Counted from the first letter of the stretch, positions 8,867 to 19,153 are shown. The stretch is DNA of 64,000 bases from Prevotella sp. (GCA_017651265.1 JAGCDO010000067.1:26446-90445); one strand, 5' to 3'. Numbers and translations are program-made. The notes: a model not told the origin generated them from the sequence alone.

Positions 8867-11800
8867 ATGCAGAAGAGATTGCTTTTATTCATGGCGTTGC
8901 TGCTGACATGTTCGTTGGCTGTAATGGCGCAGGTAACCACATCGAGTATGAGTGGTAAAGTAGTGATGCAGGGCTCTGATGAGGAAGTCATCGGTGCTAC
9001 GGTGCAGGCTGTTCATGAACCTTCTGGAACGCGTTACCAAGCCGTAACGAACGTTGAAGGACGTTTTAACATCCAAGGTATGCGTACTGGTGGTCCTTAT
9101 TCAGTAACGGTAAGCTACATCGGTTTCCAAACAAAGACCTACAAGGGAATCAACCTTCAGCTGGGTGAAACCTACAACCTTTCTGTGGTGATCTCTGAGG
9201 ATGCCAATGAGTTGGCCGAAGTGGTGGTTACAGGAAGGGCTTCGAAGTTCGCTGGTGAGAAGACAGGTGCTTCGATGAACATCAACAACGACCAGATGAT
9301 GTCTATGCCGAGCATCGGCAGAAGTCTGACCGATGTGGCTAAGCTTTCTCCTTATTCCGGTGGCGGAACCAATCTGGCTGGTGCAGACCCCCGTTCCACG
9401 AACTTCACCGTTGACGGTGCTAATTTCAACAACAGTTTCGGTCTTACCTCCAACCTCCCTGGTGGCGGTACACCTATTTCCATCGATGCCATTGAGGAGA
9501 TGCAGGTGGTGATTGCACCGTTCGATGTTCGTCAGACCAACTTCATTGGTGGTGGTATCAATGCCATTACCAAGTCGGGTACGAACGAGTTCAAGGGCTC
9601 TGCCTATGGCTACTATCGTAACGAGGATATGCGTGGTAATAAGATCAGGGGCATTGACTTAGGAGAAAGGGCTACCGATGAGGTTAAGACCTACGGCTTC
9701 ACCCTGGGCGGTCCGATCATCAAGAACAAACTCTTCTTCTTCGTCAACTACGAGAAGGAGCTTACCGCCAAGCAGGTGGTACAGTATCGTGCCCGAGAGG
9801 ATAACGAAACGCCAGGCGCTTATATTTCGAGAACCAAAGCTTCCGACATGCAGCTTGTATCAGATTATCTGAAGAACAAGTTCGGCTACAACACCGGATC
9901 ATGGACCGACTATCCCGCATCCGACTCAAACGAGAAGTTCATGGTGCGTCTCGACTGGAATATCACCGATGCTCATCATCTGGCCTTGCGTTATAACAAG
10001 ACGAAGGTGGTTGACTGGCGTACATGTAATGCCAGCTCACACGATGTGGTGGCCAAGGCAACCAAGTTCAACGACAGTCGTATCGGTCCTAAGTCAATGG
10101 CGTTCGCCAATAGTCTTTACTATTTCCACAACGATGTGGAGTCGTTCTCTGCTGATCTGAACAGTCGTTTCGGTGAGAAGGCTTCTAACCAGTTGCTGTT
10201 TACCTACTCAGATCTCAACGACATGCGCGATACCAACTCCGATAACTTCCCGTTCATTGATATCTTGTACGGTAAGGACTCTTCCGGCAAACAGGTTTAC
10301 GAGCCCTATATCAGTGCTGGTTACGAGCTGTTCAGTTATAACAACGTGGTGGATACGAAGACCACCAACCTGACTGATAACTTCACTTATTATGCAGGTG
10401 CCCATAAGCTCACAGCAGGTTTCCGTTTCGAGCATGTTGCCGCTAAGAACAACTATATGCGTAATGGTACGGGCTACTACCGCTTCAATAGCTTGGACGA
10501 GTTCTTGAACGGCGCAGCTCCTAATGCCATTGCCTTTACCTATGGCTTCAACGACGATCCGAGTCCTTCGAGCATGGTACGCTACAACCAGCTGGGAATC
10601 TATCTGCAGGACGAATGGGATATCCTTAAGAACCTGAAGCTTACCTATGGTGTACGTGCTGAGAACATCGCCTTTAACGAGGATGATATTGAGCGGAACA
10701 CTGCTATCTACGACCTTGACTTCAATGGTGTTCGCATCGATACCGGTAAGTGGCCCGACACGTTCTGGCAGTTCTCACCCCGCGTGGGCTTCACTTGGGA
10801 TGTATTTGGTGACAAGAGTCTGAAGATCCGTGGCGGATCAGGTCTGTTCCAAGGTCATTTCCCGTTGGTATATTTCACCAATATGCCTGGTAATGCTAAC
10901 GTGTTCCAGCTGAACTACGTAGCAGGTTATAGCGATGGCAATAAGGCTTATGCCGATGGTCTGGGACGTGATCCTGTGTATGTGGAGAACAAGATCCAAG
11001 GACTGGCTGGTCGTCTGCTGGGTATGGAGGAGCTACGTGAGTACTTCGAGGTGCCCAAGACCAACGAGCGCCATGTAGCCGATCAGAATATTACGGGTGT
11101 GTCATCCGACTTCAAGATGCCGATGGTATGGAAGTCGAGCATTGCCGTAGATTATCAGTTGCCCGTATCTTTCCCCTTTACGGTAACGGGTGAGTTCATC
11201 TACAACCAGATGATCAATGCCGTGTATATGGATAATATCAACGTCAAGGATGATCATCCTGAGAATATGGCGCATTTCAATGGTGCTGACGACCGTGTGA
11301 AGTTTAGCAACAGCGATCTTTATTATACGGGAAAATACGCCGTCATGCTGAAGAATATCCATAAGGGCTATGGTTATACCGCCAGCATCCAGATGAACGC
11401 TGAACCCATCAAGAACCTGAAGCTGATGGCTGCCTACACCAAGACCGAGAGCAAAGAGGTGTCGGGTCTGCCGGGACAGAATGCTGTCTCTACTTGGACC
11501 AGTACAATCACCGTGGACGGACCTAACAGTACCCGTATGCACCGTTCCAACTATGTGACACCCGATCAGGTGATTGCCTCGCTCGACTATTTCATCCCCT
11601 ATAGGGTGTTTGGTACAGACTGGGGTACTCGCATCAACGTGTTCTACAAGGCTTATTCCGCAAGTAATGGTAGTTACCTTTACACCTCCGATTTCAATGG
11701 TGATGGTGTGAATAACGACTTGATCTACATTCCTGCCAACGATGGCGAGATCCAGTTCAAGACTGAGGCTGACCGCATCGCTTTCTGGCGCTTCGTAGAA

Positions 11801-12178
11801 CAGGATGACTATCTGAACAGTCATCGTGGAGAGTATGCAGAGGCTTATGCCGCCCGTGCTCCCTGGCTGCATCGATTCGATATCCGTATCGCTCAGGACT
11901 TCCAGGTAAAGGTGGGCGCTACAAAGCACAAGCTGCAGCTCACTGCCGACATCATCAACTTCGGTAATATGCTGAACTCCAAGTGGGGCATCCCCCAGAA
12001 CGCTCAGATTTCCAACTATGGTAAAATCCTGAAGTACGAAGGTGTGGATGATTCCAACAAACCGGTCTTCTCGATGTATAAGGTAAATGGTGAGTATCCT
12101 ACCAAGTCGTACGACACGAATATGAGCTACTCCAACTGTTGGAAGCTTCAGCTGGGTATAAAGTATTTCTTCAATTAA
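8867..12178 (+). CDS. Oar-like TonB-dependent receptor 2
   Basis: 1103-aa paralogue of the preceding receptor with the same architecture: signal peptide (ending AVMAQ), regulatory-like beta domain, plug (IDAIEEMQVVIAPFDVRQ) and barrel ending LQLGIKYFFN. The first about 330 residues are much closer to receptor 1 than the barrel, whose loops differ in length and sequence (for example the segment around residues 690-740). This suggests the two keep a common plug and TonB interaction but bind different ligands. It has its own promoter. A small cupin gene follows after 14 nt and may be cotranscribed. Confidence 0.9.
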   Translation: MQKRLLLFMALLLTCSLAVMAQVTTSSMSGKVVMQGSDEEVIGATVQAVHEPSGTRYQAVTNVEGRFNIQGMRTGGPYSVTVSYIGFQTKTYKGINLQLGETYNLSVVISEDANELAEVVVTGRASKFAGEKTGASMNINNDQMMSMPSIGRSLTDVAKLSPYSGGGTNLAGADPRSTNFTVDGANFNNSFGLTSNLPGGGTPISIDAIEEMQVVIAPFDVRQTNFIGGGINAITKSGTNEFKGSAYGYYRNEDMRGNKIRGIDLGERATDEVKTYGFTLGGPIIKNKLFFFVNYEKELTAKQVVQYRAREDNETPGAYISRTKASDMQLVSDYLKNKFGYNTGSWTDYPASDSNEKFMVRLDWNITDAHHLALRYNKTKVVDWRTCNASSHDVVAKATKFNDSRIGPKSMAFANSLYYFHNDVESFSADLNSRFGEKASNQLLFTYSDLNDMRDTNSDNFPFIDILYGKDSSGKQVYEPYISAGYELFSYNNVVDTKTTNLTDNFTYYAGAHKLTAGFRFEHVAAKNNYMRNGTGYYRFNSLDEFLNGAAPNAIAFTYGFNDDPSPSSMVRYNQLGIYLQDEWDILKNLKLTYGVRAENIAFNEDDIERNTAIYDLDFNGVRIDTGKWPDTFWQFSPRVGFTWDVFGDKSLKIRGGSGLFQGHFPLVYFTNMPGNANVFQLNYVAGYSDGNKAYADGLGRDPVYVENKIQGLAGRLLGMEELREYFEVPKTNERHVADQNITGVSSDFKMPMVWKSSIAVDYQLPVSFPFTVTGEFIYNQMINAVYMDNINVKDDHPENMAHFNGADDRVKFSNSDLYYTGKYAVMLKNIHKGYGYTASIQMNAEPIKNLKLMAAYTKTESKEVSGLPGQNAVSTWTSTITVDGPNSTRMHRSNYVTPDQVIASLDYFIPYRVFGTDWGTRINVFYKAYSASNGSYLYTSDFNGDGVNNDLIYIPANDGEIQFKTEADRIAFWRFVEQDDYLNSHRGEYAEAYAARAPWLHRFDIRIAQDFQVKVGATKHKLQLTADIINFGNMLNSKWGIPQNAQISNYGKILKYEGVDDSNKPVFSMYKVNGEYPTKSYDTNMSYSNCWKLQLGIKYFFN

Positions 12179-12192
12179 TATAATGTGGAAGT

Positions 12193-12537
12193 ATGATTAT
12201 CGACTTTAAGAAACTGGAAGAGAATATCGTTCCTCACTTCAAGGGAGGTGAGGGACGGTATATCATGAAGCACTATACCGATGAGCATGTGAAGATCATG
12301 TATGGAAGATTGGAACCAGGCAGCTCCATCGGTCTGCACCGTCATGAACTGAATTCAGAGATTATGTACATCCTCTCGGGCGTGGCAACCTATGTGTACG
12401 AAGGTAAGGAAGAAGTGGTTCTGCCTGGTCAGGTACACTACAATCCCATGGGTAAGGAGCATACGCTGATGAACAAGGGCACCGAAGACCTGACATTCTT
12501 TGCAGTGGTTCCTGAGCATACCTCAGGTAATAAATAA
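12193..12537 (+). CDS. Small cupin-domain protein
   Basis: 114-aa single cupin. The metal-site motif is visible as GLHRHELNSEIMYILSG (His-x-His and Glu), and the second motif as LPGQVHYNPMGKEHTLMN. Family members bind a divalent metal and include isomerases, dioxygenases and sensor proteins; the substrate cannot be told from sequence. It begins 14 nt after the second TonB receptor and may share its transcript, so a role linked to the imported ligand is possible but unproven. Confidence 0.8.
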   Translation: MIIDFKKLEENIVPHFKGGEGRYIMKHYTDEHVKIMYGRLEPGSSIGLHRHELNSEIMYILSGVATYVYEGKEEVVLPGQVHYNPMGKEHTLMNKGTEDLTFFAVVPEHTSGNK

Positions 12538-12636
12538 TCTTAAAATCTGTAGTTTGGATTAAACGAAAAGTTCATACAAAAGTCAAATGATTAAACTTCG
12601 GTTTTACAGATTATTATTAACTAAAAATTATATTTT

Positions 12637-13107
12637 ATGAAGAGAGTTTTATTTATGCTGGCTGGTGTTCTGATGTTCACTGCAGTTTCAGCGCAAGAGA
12701 ATGGTCAGAGAAGAGAACGTCGTCAGCGTGTAGACCGTACAGAACAGATGGTAAAGGACTTCAAACTGGATGCCCAGCAGGCTGAAAAGCTGAAGGCACT
12801 GAACGAGAAGTACAACGATTTGTTCGGCATGCGCGGCTTTGGTCGTGGTCAAGGCGGTCAGGGTGGTCAGATGCAGATGCCCAGTCGTGAGGAGATGGAG
12901 AAGATGATGAAGGAGCGTCAGGAGAAGATGGAAGTTTACAACACTGAGCTGAAGGAGATCCTGACAGCTGAGCAGTTCGAGGCTTACCAGAAGCAGCAGG
13001 AAGAAAGACGTAGAAATCGTCCGCAGTTTGGTGGCGGTGCTCCTGGTGGTGGCTTCCCAGGTGGTGGTGGCTTCCCCGGTGGCGGAGCTCCTGGCGGTGG
13101 CTTCTAA
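12637..13107 (+). CDS. DUF4890-like exported protein with Gly-rich tail
   Basis: 156-aa periplasmic protein. Signal peptide about 1-19 (VSAQ), then a charged helical region with KDFKLDAQQAEKLKALNEKY and LTAEQFEAYQKQQEER, a repeat pair reminiscent of LTXXQ/Spy-CpxP folding sensors and of DUF4890. The last 30 residues are Gly/Pro/Phe repeats (GGGFPGGG type), a low-complexity tail. Role unknown; Spy-like chaperone activity in the periplasm is an inference. The 99-nt upstream region contains an inverted repeat (12544-12551 with 12605-12612), and a strong terminator follows. Confidence 0.75.
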   Translation: MKRVLFMLAGVLMFTAVSAQENGQRRERRQRVDRTEQMVKDFKLDAQQAEKLKALNEKYNDLFGMRGFGRGQGGQGGQMQMPSREEMEKMMKERQEKMEVYNTELKEILTAEQFEAYQKQQEERRRNRPQFGGGAPGGGFPGGGGFPGGGAPGGGF

Positions 13108-13132
13108 TCGTAATAGGTAAAGATTGTATGAA

Positions 13133-13159
13133 AAAGGGATGGGCGAACCCCATCCCTTT
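13133..13159. terminator. Bidirectional terminator between DUF4890-like gene and clpC
   Basis: Stem AAAGGGATGGG / CCCATCCCTTT with a 5-nt loop at 13144-13148. A-rich on one side and T-rich on the other, so it can end both convergent transcripts. Confidence 0.8.
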
Positions 13160-13182
13160 GTTATTTTATTGGGAGTTAACTA

Positions 13183-15720
13183 CTATGCAAAGACAAGTTC
13201 CTCCTTCTCCGGATGCTTACTGATATGAATGGTGCTGCCTTCTTGCAGGTCACCACCCAACAGCTTTTCGCACACCCCGTCTTCGATATAGTTCTGGATG
13301 GCTCGCTTCAGCGGTCGTGCACCAAACTGCACATCATAGCCCTTGGTAGCCACGAACTCCTTGGCCTCGTCGGTGATGTCGAGGTGGTAGCCGAGATCCT
13401 CCACACGTTTATACAGATCCTTCAGTTCCACTTCGATAATCCGCTTGATGGCTGTCAGATCGAGTTGGTCGAAGGTGATGATCTCATCCAATCGGTTCAG
13501 GAACTCAGGTGAGAACTGCTTGCTCAGACTCTTTTGGATGATGCTACGGGCGTATGCCTTGTCCTTTTCATCGATGGCCAGTCCTGTACCACCAGCATTG
13601 AAGCCCACACCACGTCCGAACTCCTTTAGCTGACGTGTTCCACTATTCGATGTCATGATAATCACCGTGTTGCGGAAATCAATCAACCGTCCGTTACCAT
13701 CGGTCAGTCGTCCTTCATCCAGCACCTGCAGCAACATGTTGAACACGTTTCCGTGCGCCTTCTCAATCTCGTCGAGCAGTACGATGGAGTAGGGGTGACG
13801 ACGAACACGCTCCGTGAGCTGACCACCTTCTTCATAGCCTACATATCCCGGAGGGGCACCAATCAGGCGAGAGGTGTTGAAACTCTCTGAGTACTCACTC
13901 ATATCGATGCGGATCAGTGCCTCAGCACTGCCGAACATCTGCTCAGCCAACTTCTTCGCTAAGTAGGTTTTACCCACACCCGTAGGACCTAAGAACATAA
14001 ACGCGCCGATGGGATGATTAGGCTCTTTCAAGCCAACGCGGTTGCGCTGGATGGCCTTCACCATCTTCTCGATGGCCGCATCCTGTGCGATCACAGCCGC
14101 TTTCAGCTCCTGCTCCAGGTTCTTTAGGCGAATACCCTCCGACTGCTCCATGCGCTGTACGGGAACACCTGTCATCATCGATACAACCTCGGCCACCTCT
14201 TTCTCGGTTATCACCTTGCGCTCTTCGCTATCGCCGTTTGTCCATTTCTCCTGCAGTACCAGCAAATTCTGCTCTAACTGCAGTTGTTTGTCGCGATAGC
14301 CAGCAGCCAATTCAAAGTCTTGTCCACGCACGGCCAGCTGTTTCTTCTCCTTGGTCTCAGCAATCTGCTTCTCCATTTCCGTAATCTCTGGTGGTACCGT
14401 AGCATGCTGCAGGTGGGTCCTTGAGCCCACCTCATCGAGTGCGTCGATAGCCTTATCAGGGAAGAATCGGTCGGTGATATATCTATCTGTCAGTTTGACA
14501 CATGCCAAAATGGCATCGTCGGTATAGCTCACATGGTGATGCTGTTCGTATCTCTCCTTGATGTTATGCAGGATATGAATCGTTTCCTCAACGGTAGTCG
14601 GTTCCACGATAATCTTCTGGAAACGGCGCTCCAAGGCTCCGTCCTTCTCGATGGAGTTACGGTATTCATCCAACGTGGTAGCACCGATGCACTGTATCGT
14701 TCCACGCGCCAAGGCTGGCTTCAGGATATTCGCAGCATCCATGCTTCCAGGAGTTGATCCCGCACCAATCAGCGTATGTATCTCATCGATGAAGACAATG
14801 ATATCCGGGTTGGCCTCAATCTCTTTGATCAAGGCACGGATACGCTCCTCAAACTGTCCACGGTATTTCGTACCCGCTACCACAGCCGTCATATCCAGGT
14901 TCACCACCCGTTTGTTGAACAGCATAGGTGAAGTGTGGCGCTGGGCGATCATCTGCGCCAGTCCTTCCACGATAGCACTCTTACCTACACCCGGCTCACC
15001 AATCAGGATCGGGTTGTTCTTCTTGCGACGACCTAAGATCTCAATCACGCGTTGGAGTTCACGTTCACGACCCACCACGGGATCGAGTTTTCCCTCGAGT
15101 GCCGCTTTGGTCAGATCCGTACTGAAGTTATCCAGCACAGGCGTTTTTCCATCGCCCTTACGAGTCTTCGTGGCAGTCTTGTTCTGCTGTCTGTTATCAT
15201 TACTATTTCCATCAACGGGAGCATCGCCTTCCTCTTCATCTTCTTCTGGCAGTCCGATTCCGTTCATGGGGTGTATTGGCTCCTTCTTTTCTGAGAAGAA
15301 AGCCAGGGCATCATCATAGTCCATATTATTGAATTCTAAAACTACTTTTGCGCCATTGTCCACCTGGTCGTGCAGGATGGCCAACAGCAAATGGTGTACA
15401 TCTACAGTTGTCAGGGCTTGAATGCGCGCCTCAAGCACAGCAAGCTTTAGTACATTGCTTGCTTTCTCGTTGAGAATCAGTTCCTGGGTGTTGATAGGAT
15501 GGGTGTATTCCTCCTCGCGCACTTTCTGTTCGAGTTCCGTCTTCACCGACTGGAGGTTTATGTCTCGTGTGATGAAGTATTCCCTTACAGGTCCATGCTT
15601 GTCGCGCAGAATACCCAACAAGAGATGTTCCGGTCCTACAGATCTGCTGGCCAGACGTACTGCCTCCTCACGACTGAACGCGAGGATCTGAGAAACCTTT
15701 GGTGAAAACTGACTGGTCAT
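13183..15720 (-). CDS. clpC: ATP-dependent Clp protease ATPase ClpC
   Basis: 845-aa HSP100 unfoldase. Two Clp-N repeats (residues 1-150), a charged linker, AAA-1 with Walker A GEPGVGKS and Walker B VFIDEIHTL, a UVR/M region (ELAAGYRDKQLQLE), then AAA-2 with GPTGVGKT and VLLDEIEKAH, and a ClpB_D2-small C-terminal domain. It unfolds proteins for ClpP or refolds aggregates in the cytoplasm. A promoter is visible upstream on the minus strand. It is convergent with the DUF4890-like gene, with a shared terminator. Confidence 0.95.
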   Translation of the reverse strand: MTSQFSPKVSQILAFSREEAVRLASRSVGPEHLLLGILRDKHGPVREYFITRDINLQSVKTELEQKVREEEYTHPINTQELILNEKASNVLKLAVLEARIQALTTVDVHHLLLAILHDQVDNGAKVVLEFNNMDYDDALAFFSEKKEPIHPMNGIGLPEEDEEEGDAPVDGNSNDNRQQNKTATKTRKGDGKTPVLDNFSTDLTKAALEGKLDPVVGRERELQRVIEILGRRKKNNPILIGEPGVGKSAIVEGLAQMIAQRHTSPMLFNKRVVNLDMTAVVAGTKYRGQFEERIRALIKEIEANPDIIVFIDEIHTLIGAGSTPGSMDAANILKPALARGTIQCIGATTLDEYRNSIEKDGALERRFQKIIVEPTTVEETIHILHNIKERYEQHHHVSYTDDAILACVKLTDRYITDRFFPDKAIDALDEVGSRTHLQHATVPPEITEMEKQIAETKEKKQLAVRGQDFELAAGYRDKQLQLEQNLLVLQEKWTNGDSEERKVITEKEVAEVVSMMTGVPVQRMEQSEGIRLKNLEQELKAAVIAQDAAIEKMVKAIQRNRVGLKEPNHPIGAFMFLGPTGVGKTYLAKKLAEQMFGSAEALIRIDMSEYSESFNTSRLIGAPPGYVGYEEGGQLTERVRRHPYSIVLLDEIEKAHGNVFNMLLQVLDEGRLTDGNGRLIDFRNTVIIMTSNSGTRQLKEFGRGVGFNAGGTGLAIDEKDKAYARSIIQKSLSKQFSPEFLNRLDEIITFDQLDLTAIKRIIEVELKDLYKRVEDLGYHLDITDEAKEFVATKGYDVQFGARPLKRAIQNYIEDGVCEKLLGGDLQEGSTIHISKHPEKEELVFA

Positions 15721-15759
15721 GATCGTATTTCCTTATTAATTATATATGATATTCTGTTG

Positions 15760-15767
15760 CAAAATTA
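15760..15767 (-). promoter_or_regulatory. -7 promoter box of clpC
   Basis: Reading the minus strand, TAATTTTG matches TAnnTTTG; TTTG (CAAA at 15787-15790 on plus) lies 19 nt upstream. No CIRCE-like inverted repeat is seen here. Confidence 0.7.
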
Positions 15768-15809
15768 ATGTTTTTATTCAAACGAACAAAAATTATGCCA
15801 AAAACTTTG

Positions 15810-16556
15810 TCATTCTGAAAACAGTTCTTTGATAACAAGGTCTTTATTGTTGACGAATGCCAACATGTCACGATAGATATAGCAATCATTGTAAGTGGTG
15901 GGTTGCAGTGTGCCATCTTCAACCACATAGATTGTTGCATCGGGGTAGGCAAGGATGACTGGCGAGTGGGTGGAGATGATAATCTGCGACCCTGCGCTGA
16001 CTGCTTCTTTCATCCATACAAGAAAACGGAGCTGGTTAATGTAGGAGAGGGCAGCTTCAGGTTCGTCGAAGATATAGAGGCCCTTGTTCTTGAGTCGGTT
16101 GGTGAACAATGCCATGAAACTCTCGCCATGCGATTGCTCGTGCAGACTCACCCCGCCATAGCTATTCAGCATTCTGGTATCGTCTTCTGCAATCCTGTCC
16201 ACTTCGGAGGCGACATTGTAAAAGCTTTCTGCACGGAAGAAGAAAGCGTTCCTGTAGCTCAAATCGACTCTCACGGCGCGTAGTTCCTCATAGAGGGAAG
16301 AGTGGGTTTCTTTTGTTCTGAAATTGAAATTCTTACTACCACCTTCAGCATTCAGTCCGAGAAGATTGGCAATGGCTTCCAACAAGGTTGACTTACCCGA
16401 ACCGTTTTCCCCGACGATGTAAGTGACGCTTTTCGAAAACTCCAAGGTCTTGAGGTTGCGTACAATGGGGAGGTTGAACGGGTATCTGTCGGCTGCTGAT
16501 GGAACATGCTCATTCCGTATAGCCTTCAGAAATATGTTTTGACCGTTGTTGTTCAT
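15810..16556 (-). CDS. AAA family ATPase (RecF/SMC-like, stand-alone)
   Basis: 248-aa P-loop ATPase: Walker A GENGSGKST about residues 49-57, a long insertion, Walker B LYIFDEPEAAL about 170, and an H-loop/switch STHSP about 197. The pattern fits the small SMC-like AAA ATPases (AAA_21/AAA_23) related to RecF and OLD ATPases. Some act with a nuclease partner in defence, but no nuclease or effector gene is adjacent, so this looks like a solitary housekeeping or unknown ATPase. It ends 89 nt before the clpC start, same strand. Confidence 0.75.
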   Translation of the reverse strand: MNNNGQNIFLKAIRNEHVPSAADRYPFNLPIVRNLKTLEFSKSVTYIVGENGSGKSTLLEAIANLLGLNAEGGSKNFNFRTKETHSSLYEELRAVRVDLSYRNAFFFRAESFYNVASEVDRIAEDDTRMLNSYGGVSLHEQSHGESFMALFTNRLKNKGLYIFDEPEAALSYINQLRFLVWMKEAVSAGSQIIISTHSPVILAYPDATIYVVEDGTLQPTTYNDCYIYRDMLAFVNNKDLVIKELFSE

Positions 16557-16669
16557 TTGTTCTTTCTATTAGACGTCTCAATGTGGAGAAAAGTTATATC
16601 TTTAACTTTGTTTAAGGTACTCTAGTTCGGAAAATTGCAAATAAATTTGCATTTTCACTCACTTAATCG

Positions 16670-16677
16670 TACCTTTG
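16670..16677 (+). promoter_or_regulatory. -7 promoter box of the XRE-cupin/acyl-CoA synthetase operon
   Basis: TACCTTTG with TTTG at 16646-16649 at 20-nt spacing, followed by a 51-nt leader to the ATG at 16729. Confidence 0.8.
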
Positions 16678-16728
16678 CAGCCGATTTAATTAAATATTGT
16701 AAGTAAAAGGCTAGTTTTTATATCGATT

Positions 16729-17313
16729 ATGTCAGATAATCAATCAATCGTAGGACACAAGATCAAAGGGATCAGAGAGTCTAAGAACCTCTCCATTGAG
16801 GAGATTTCAGAACGTAGTGGCTTGTCAGCCGAGCAGATTTTGTCTATTGAGAATGACGAGAACCTGCCATCGTTAGGTCCGCTGATCAAGATTGCCAGAG
16901 CATTGGGTGTTCGTTTAGGAACCTTCATGGATGATAATGATGCGTTAGGACCGGTGGTATGTCGTGCTGCCGATCGGGAGCGAAACAGTAGCATTAGCTT
17001 CTCTAACGGTGCTACCGATGCCCGTAAACATATGGAGTATCATCCTTTGGCACAGCAGAAAGCCGGTCGTCACATGGAACCGTTCGTTATTGACATCAAT
17101 CCCGAGGACACCCCTAACTTCCAACTCTCTGAACACGAAGGTGAGGAGTTTATCTACGTGATGAATGGTGAGGTGGAGATTGTGTATGGAAAGGATACCT
17201 ACACCCTGAAAGAGGGTGACAGCATCTTCTACGACTCCATCGTGAAGCACCATGTACATGGCGCACCTGGCAAGAGTGCGAAGATTCTCGCCGTTGTATA
17301 TATACCCTTTTAA
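16729..17313 (+). CDS. XRE-family regulator with C-terminal cupin
   Basis: 194-aa DNA-binding protein. An HTH_3 domain spans about residues 8-62 (IRESKNLSIEEISERSG, LIKIARALGVRLGTFMD). A cupin_2 domain spans about 120-190 (EGEEFIYVMNGEVEI, LKEGDSIFYDS, HVHG). Such proteins sense a small metabolite with the cupin and control nearby genes. The acyl-CoA synthetase starts 37 nt downstream, so it probably regulates acyl-CoA metabolism and its own operon. The gap to the next gene is filled exactly by a 7-nt tandem repeat array. Confidence 0.88.
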   Translation: MSDNQSIVGHKIKGIRESKNLSIEEISERSGLSAEQILSIENDENLPSLGPLIKIARALGVRLGTFMDDNDALGPVVCRAADRERNSSISFSNGATDARKHMEYHPLAQQKAGRHMEPFVIDINPEDTPNFQLSEHEGEEFIYVMNGEVEIVYGKDTYTLKEGDSIFYDSIVKHHVHGAPGKSAKILAVVYIPF

Positions 17314-17315
17314 TC

Positions 17316-17349
17316 GTTGACAGTTGATCGTTGACAGTTTATAGTTAAG
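17316..17349 (+). repeat. Solo heptanucleotide array between XRE-cupin and acyl-CoA synthetase genes
   Basis: Four 7-nt units (GTTGACA, GTTGATC, GTTGACA, GTTTATA) and a partial fifth fill the space between the stop codon and the next ATG. The period and placement match the arrays at 24472, 37357 and the paired elements at 55.9-62.1 kb. No complementary arm was seen. Confidence 0.75.
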
Positions 17350-19080
17350 ATGGGAAATAATGTAAGATTAGATATGGCTGGCAGACCATTGCCAGATAGA
17401 ACATACCCTGCAGAGACTGGTTCTGCTGGTTATACGCTTCATGAGAAGACCTTGGGTCAGTGGCTCGAGCATTGGGCAGAAACTACGCCCGATAAGGAAT
17501 ACATTGTGTATTCCGACCGTGACCTCCGCTTTACCTGGAGTAAGTTCAACGAGCGTGTGGACAATCTGGCCAAGGGTCTTATTGCCATTGGTGTAAAGCG
17601 TGGTTCCAACGTGGGTATATGGGCCACAAACGTGCCCGACTGGCTCACCTTCCTCTATGCCACCGCCAAGATTGGTGCCGTACTGGTAACGGTGAACACC
17701 AACTACAAGCAGAACGAGCTGGAGTATTTGTGTAAGGACTCCGATATGCATACCCTATGTATCACTGATGGTACATGGGACTGTAACTATGTGGACATGA
17801 CCTACACGATGCTGCCGGAACTGAAGACCTGCGAACGCGGTCATCTGAACAGCGAACGCTTCCCTTATCTGAAGAACGTCGTATATATAGGTATGGAGAA
17901 GTACCGCGGTATGTTCAATACGGCCGAGCTCTTGCTGCTTGGTCAGAACGTCGAGGATGAGACACTGCTCGAGATGAAGAGTAAGGTGAGCTGTCATGAT
18001 GTGTGTAACATGCAGTACACCAGTGGTACAACAGGCTTCCCTAAAGGTGTGATGCTCACACACTACGGTATTGCTAACGACGGCTACTTCACAGGTGAGA
18101 ACATGGGCTTTACGGCCGATGACAAGCTATGTGTCTGCGTACCGCTGTTCCACTGCTTCGGTGTAGTGCTGGCCACCATGAACTGTCTGACACATGGCTG
18201 TACAGAGGTGATGGTGGAGAAGTTCGATCCTTTGGTGGTATTGGCCTCTATTCATAAAGAAAGGTGTACGGCGGTGTATGGCGTACCCACGATGTTCATT
18301 GCCGAGCTGAACCACCCGATGTTCGACATGTTCGACCTGACTTGTCTGCGCACAGGTATCATGGCCGGATCGCTCTGTCCTGTGGAACTGATGAAGCAGG
18401 TGAGCGAAAAGATGTATATGACCATTACGTCGGTATATGGTCTCACCGAGAGTTCTCCGGGTATGACGCAGACTTGTTTGAACGATACCTTCGAGCAGCG
18501 TTGTACCACCGTTGGTCGCGACTTCCCCTTCGTGGAGGTGAAAGTGCTGGATCCGGAAACAGGAAAGGAATGTCCTGTGGGTGTTCAGGGTGAGATGTGC
18601 TGTAAGGGCTTCAACGTGATGAAGGGCTATTATAAGAACCCTGAGGCAACGGCTGAGGTGATCGATGAGAACGGGTTCCTGCACTCAGGCGACTTAGGTA
18701 TCAAGGACGAGCAGGGCTTCTATAAGATTACGGGACGTATCAAGGATATGATCATCCGTGGTGGTGAGAACATTTATCCGCGCGAGATCGAGGAATTCCT
18801 TTACCACATGCCAGGCATCCGTGACGTACAGGTGGCTGCCGTTCCTTCGAAGAAGTACGGTGAGGCCGTTGGGGCCTTCATCATTCTGGAAGAAGGTGTG
18901 AAGATGGAGCCCGAGGACGTACAGGAGTTCTGCCGCGGTAAGATTGCCCGTTATAAGATTCCCAAGTATGTGTTCTTTATTGATCAGTTCCCGCTGACGG
19001 GCTCAGGTAAGATCCAGAAGTTCAAGCTCAAGGAGATGAGTCTGCAGCTCTGTGAGAAACTGGGAATTGAAGTAATCTGA
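17350..19080 (+). CDS. AMP-binding fatty acyl-CoA synthetase
   Basis: 576-aa ANL-superfamily ligase that activates a carboxylic acid as acyl-AMP and then acyl-CoA in the cytoplasm. Motifs: P-loop [11 protein letters not shown] about 222-232, YGLTESSPG about 360, the hinge [17 protein letters not shown] and [15 protein letters not shown], and the catalytic lysine in [10 protein letters not shown] near residue 560. Length and motifs fit medium/long-chain fatty acyl-CoA synthetases; exact chain length is unknown. It is cotranscribed with a cupin regulator. A perfect inverted repeat follows before gyrA and may end this transcript. Confidence 0.88.
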   Translation: MGNNVRLDMAGRPLPDRTYPAETGSAGYTLHEKTLGQWLEHWAETTPDKEYIVYSDRDLRFTWSKFNERVDNLAKGLIAIGVKRGSNVGIWATNVPDWLTFLYATAKIGAVLVTVNTNYKQNELEYLCKDSDMHTLCITDGTWDCNYVDMTYTMLPELKTCERGHLNSERFPYLKNVVYIGMEKYRGMFNTAELLLLGQNVEDETLLEMKSKVSCHDVCNMQYTSGTTGFPKGVMLTHYGIANDGYFTGENMGFTADDKLCVCVPLFHCFGVVLATMNCLTHGCTEVMVEKFDPLVVLASIHKERCTAVYGVPTMFIAELNHPMFDMFDLTCLRTGIMAGSLCPVELMKQVSEKMYMTITSVYGLTESSPGMTQTCLNDTFEQRCTTVGRDFPFVEVKVLDPETGKECPVGVQGEMCCKGFNVMKGYYKNPEATAEVIDENGFLHSGDLGIKDEQGFYKITGRIKDMIIRGGENIYPREIEEFLYHMPGIRDVQVAAVPSKKYGEAVGAFIILEEGVKMEPEDVQEFCRGKIARYKIPKYVFFIDQFPLTGSGKIQKFKLKEMSLQLCEKLGIEVI

Positions 19081-19112
19081 TTCCATTCAATTAAAATATC
19101 AAAAAATACGTG

Positions 19113-19149
19113 TTTTTTGTGACAGCTTATTTGTGTATGTCACAAAAAA
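19113..19149. promoter_or_regulatory. Perfect 12-bp inverted repeat over the gyrA -33 region
   Basis: TTTTTTGTGACA (19113-19124) and TGTCACAAAAAA (19138-19149) are exact reverse complements separated by 13 nt. The gyrA -33 TTTG (19130-19133) is inside the loop. It could be the terminator of the upstream gene or an operator that covers the gyrA promoter. Confidence 0.7.
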
Positions 19150-19153
19150 TGCG

